Positions 61,822-64,000 of a DNA stretch of 64,000 bases are shown here, piece by piece. The position numbers and the translations under genes are program-made. The stretch spans positions 1-64,000 of the forward strand of contig CAJMOB010000001.1 in the NCBI GenBank assembly GCA_905214925.1. The letters run 5' to 3'. The notes under the pieces were generated by a model. The model made no database searches. It was not told the DNA's origin and was given only the letters and a program-made list of their open reading frames with translations. Source of the stretch: Scybalomonas sp905214925 (lineage in GTDB: Bacteria; Bacillota; Clostridia; Lachnospirales; Lachnospiraceae). How positions within the stretch are numbered: position 1 is the stretch's first letter; each line of letters begins with the position of its first letter.

Positions 61822-63342
61822 TTACGATTCTCTATTCTTTTTTTCCAAAACAATTGGAACTCCTGCTTTTGATTCGAAAAACTCTCTCTTGCCATCTGAT
61901 ATGATTTCTTTCTTATCATAAATCCATGTTCCTTTTGGAATGTAAACTTCTCTACCCATTTTCCCTTTTTCGTAGACAGGCGCGACTAAATACTTATCCC
62001 CTAACATAAACTGATCGATGATCTCTTCCACACCTTCCATTGGAAATTCATATGCCATATAGCGAATCAGTGGCTCTCCTCCCTTTACACACTTTTCTAA
62101 CTGCTCCATAATATAAGAAATATACGATTCTCTCATTTGAATACTTCTTAAAATTGCTTCAAAGTTTTCTTTCTTCAACACCCGAAATGGTGCAGCTGAA
62201 AACTGCATAGCTGGCATTAAACACGCAATCTCTGCATGACGAACAAAAAGTTCTTCATCCAGCCCACTTTCTTGCATATTTTGGAAATTCAGATATTCTC
62301 CGCCCCCAATCATATCGGGACAACCATAAGGATGACCTGTAATTCCTTGAAGCAATATATCAGGAATCAAAGATGCTATTCCTTCTGTTCCCCATGAATG
62401 TTCTTTATCACAAAGTCTTTGTAATAAAGCGTATCCGCCCGCTTGGACTGTCACTCGATATTCATTAAATGGATATTGTTCTCCAAACTCTGCCCACAAC
62501 TGACATTGCTCATCTGGTTTCACATTTCCATAGGTTACATTATCCCTTCTATAATAAATGCTATCACCTGCATCAAATTTAAATCCATCTATACCAAGTT
62601 TTTGTAGGGCATCTAATTGTTCTTTCATCCACTGAACTGCTTTTGGATTGGAAAAATCTAATACAGCCGAATATCCATTCCACCACTTTGCAATATAACT
62701 CGTTCCATCTTGTTCCTTTACTAAAATGTCAAGTTTTTGTGCCTCTCGAAATTTCACTGTATCTGCTGAAATATAAGGACATACCCATACCATCACTTGA
62801 AATCCCATATTATGTAGTTCTTTTAACATCCCCTTTGGATCTTCAAATTTTCCACAATGAAATCTCCAATCCCCATAATATTCTGCCCAGCCATCATCAA
62901 TCATTAAAGTTCCTGCTGGCATACCTGATGCTAAAATCTTTTTCGCATATTCCAAAATATCTTTTTGATTTTGAAAAAAGGTCAATTCAATCCATGTATT
63001 ATAAATCACTTGTTCAAATAACTCTCTTGCTGGCATAGAAGAATGAAATGGAAAATAGTTTTTCATGGCATAAAGATATGCCTCCTTTAAATTTCCTCCT
63101 GTTTCTTTTAGAATACAAATATCAGGAACAACAATCATTCCATTCTTAAATTCTGCTAAAAATCCTTTCTCTGCCCAAATAACTCGTCCCTTTGTAGAAA
63201 GAAACAATGGCATAGCTTGGTTCGGAGTTTTATTATAGGTAAAGTCGATGATCTCGTTACTTTTCTCATGCAACGGCATTTTTATCCCATATTTCACACA
63301 ACTTCCATACCAAAATTCATGTTCCCAAACTTTAATCTGCAT
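61822..63342 (-). CDS. GH31-family glycoside hydrolase
   Basis: A 506-residue retaining alpha-glycosidase-type enzyme without a signal peptide. The barrel strand IDDGWAEYYGDWRF, WVCPYISADTVKF, the nucleophile strand GFKFDAGDS (Asp of KFDAGD), and the C-terminal GDKYLVAPVYEKGKMGREVYIP plus WIYD are GH31 features. It is shorter than most family members, lacking some N-terminal and distal domains. Cytoplasmic, so it would act on imported oligosaccharides; specificity unknown. GAGGAGG precedes the ATG. Likely controlled by the adjacent AraC-type regulator. Confidence 0.86.
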   Translation of the reverse strand: MQIKVWEHEFWYGSCVKYGIKMPLHEKSNEIIDFTYNKTPNQAMPLFLSTKGRVIWAEKGFLAEFKNGMIVVPDICILKETGGNLKEAYLYAMKNYFPFHSSMPARELFEQVIYNTWIELTFFQNQKDILEYAKKILASGMPAGTLMIDDGWAEYYGDWRFHCGKFEDPKGMLKELHNMGFQVMVWVCPYISADTVKFREAQKLDILVKEQDGTSYIAKWWNGYSAVLDFSNPKAVQWMKEQLDALQKLGIDGFKFDAGDSIYYRRDNVTYGNVKPDEQCQLWAEFGEQYPFNEYRVTVQAGGYALLQRLCDKEHSWGTEGIASLIPDILLQGITGHPYGCPDMIGGGEYLNFQNMQESGLDEELFVRHAEIACLMPAMQFSAAPFRVLKKENFEAILRSIQMRESYISYIMEQLEKCVKGGEPLIRYMAYEFPMEGVEEIIDQFMLGDKYLVAPVYEKGKMGREVYIPKGTWIYDKKEIISDGKREFFESKAGVPIVLEKKNRES

Positions 63343-63379
63343 TTTTTACCTCCTCAAATTTTATAATGTTATATTCTGA

Positions 63380-63443
63380 CTATCACTATACAAAATTTCT
63401 TTTTTAGAGGAAAGCAAAAAAATTATGATTTTCTATCACTATA
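63380..63443 (-). promoter_or_regulatory. 11-bp direct repeats upstream of GH31
   Basis: CTATCACTATA occurs at 63380-63390 and 63433-63443, identical and 53 bp apart (about five helical turns). The second touches the AraC stop. Tandem repeats in phase suit AraC-family binding. Confidence 0.6.
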
Positions 63444-64000
63444 TTATCGTTTACTCTCTCGATATTCATTTGGTGTTACATTCTCTAACTTTTTAAATAT
63501 TTTTGAAAAATAACTTGGATTATCATATCCTACTTGAAATGCAATTTCATATGTTTTCATATCTGTCTCTTCTAATAACTGCTTCGCATATTTTAATCTT
63601 ACCTGTGTTAAATAATTCCATGGACTTATCCCAACCTCTCTTTTAAAAAGATAACAAAAATAGTTTTTACTGACAGCGATTGTATCGCTAATCTCTTCTA
63701 ATGATAAATTTTTATTATAATTTGTTTCTATCATTTTTAAGCTCTCCTCCACTGGTTTACTAAATGTTTTTTCCACTCCACCAATAGAAATTTTTTTTAA
63801 AAAAGAAATGGCATCATCCATCAATGTTTTTAACTCTTTTAACGAATCATATTTCTTTAGCTCTTCATAAGATAAATTATATAATTCCAAATTTTCTTCT
63901 AACGTCGCTTTTGACACCTCTACCTCTAAAGACTTTTTAATAAAATACAAAACTTTGGAACAAAATTCATAAATATCATATAGTCCATCTGGTTGATAAA
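63444..64000 (-). CDS. AraC-type or YesN-type regulator, C-terminal part (runs off window)
   Basis: The open frame continues to the window edge, so the start lies outside; about 185 residues are visible. Two helix-turn-helices: LSLEEISDTIAVSKNYFCYLFKREVGISP and TYEIAFQVGYDNPSYFSKIFKK, then TPNEYRES. The upstream part resembles the helical linker of YesN-type response regulators, but no receiver domain is in view. Likely activates the GH31 and sugar genes. Confidence 0.85.
   Translation of the reverse strand, partial: YQPDGLYDIYEFCSKVLYFIKKSLEVEVSKATLEENLELYNLSYEELKKYDSLKELKTLMDDAISFLKKISIGGVEKTFSKPVEESLKMIETNYNKNLSLEEISDTIAVSKNYFCYLFKREVGISPWNYLTQVRLKYAKQLLEETDMKTYEIAFQVGYDNPSYFSKIFKKLENVTPNEYRESKR

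Noticed and set aside
1..64000. CRISPR arrays, insertion sequences, prophage, tRNA or rRNA genes
   Set aside because: No regular spacer-repeat series, transposase or integrase frames, or conserved tRNA/rRNA blocks seen by eye; a tool scan would be needed to be certain.

Overview
The window reads as AT-rich chromosomal DNA from an anaerobic, probably spore-forming Bacillota of the Lachnospiraceae type. The evidence is the gene content: pyruvate formate-lyase with its activase, reverse rubrerythrin with a PerR-type regulator, Veg, a SPOCS/LysM protein, YtaF, a SigV/RsiV pair, and several families of unknown function common in Lachnospiraceae (DUF4250, DUF5688, DUF6110, DUF6320). Nearly all genes lie on the minus strand; the plus-strand exceptions are DUF4250, the 26.5-28 kb pair, PerR, rubrerythrin, the Fic-like gene and the cupin gene. 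No rRNA, tRNA, CRISPR array, prophage or insertion sequence was recognised by eye.

Layout. 0-1 kb: 5' end of ileS behind an isoleucine T-box. 1-8.3 kb: nuclease-helicase, DUF4250, CSD protein, AI-2E transporter, DUF5688, hisC, a Fur-family regulator lacking a C-terminal CxxC. 8.5-11.3 kb: a metal P-type ATPase, DUF6110 and a 26-residue membrane microprotein. 11.3-14.3 kb: an overlapping three-gene set (acyltransferase-like, DUF6320, alpha/beta hydrolase). 14.4-16 kb: rsiV/sigV with a visible ECF autoregulatory promoter. 16-26 kb: three ABC exporter systems, a cation diffusion facilitator and a GNAT enzyme. 26.4-32.2 kb: AraC regulator, YtaF, Ca-type ATPase, PerR and reverse rubrerythrin; PerR and rubrerythrin share an operator. 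32.3-38.9 kb: hydrolase, a frameshifted Ig-like gene, degenerate Fic protein, GntR regulator, ispE, SPOCS-LysM, veg, PrcB-like lipoprotein. 39-45.9 kb: purine catabolic operon (guanine deaminase, NCS2 permease, three-subunit xanthine dehydrogenase) under a guanine riboswitch whose terminator overlaps the aptamer, predicting an ON switch. 46-52.6 kb: BrnQ, MscL with zinc ribbon, cupin, MalY-like enzyme, MarR, cold-shock protein with a long leader. 53-56 kb: pflBA. 56.3-64 kb: a carbohydrate locus with sugar-binding lipoprotein, two permeases, secreted GH16 glucanase, a GH31 enzyme and an AraC-type regulator running off the window.

The clearest new-looking signals are the guanine-activated architecture before a catabolic operon, a dispersed palindromic motif fused to the U-tract side of terminators, a 105-bp nested palindrome at 45.9-46.0 kb with no assigned role, an 11-bp direct repeat spaced 53 bp before the GH31 gene, and the microprotein/DUF6110/ATPase metal module. 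No wholly unprecedented multi-gene system was evident.
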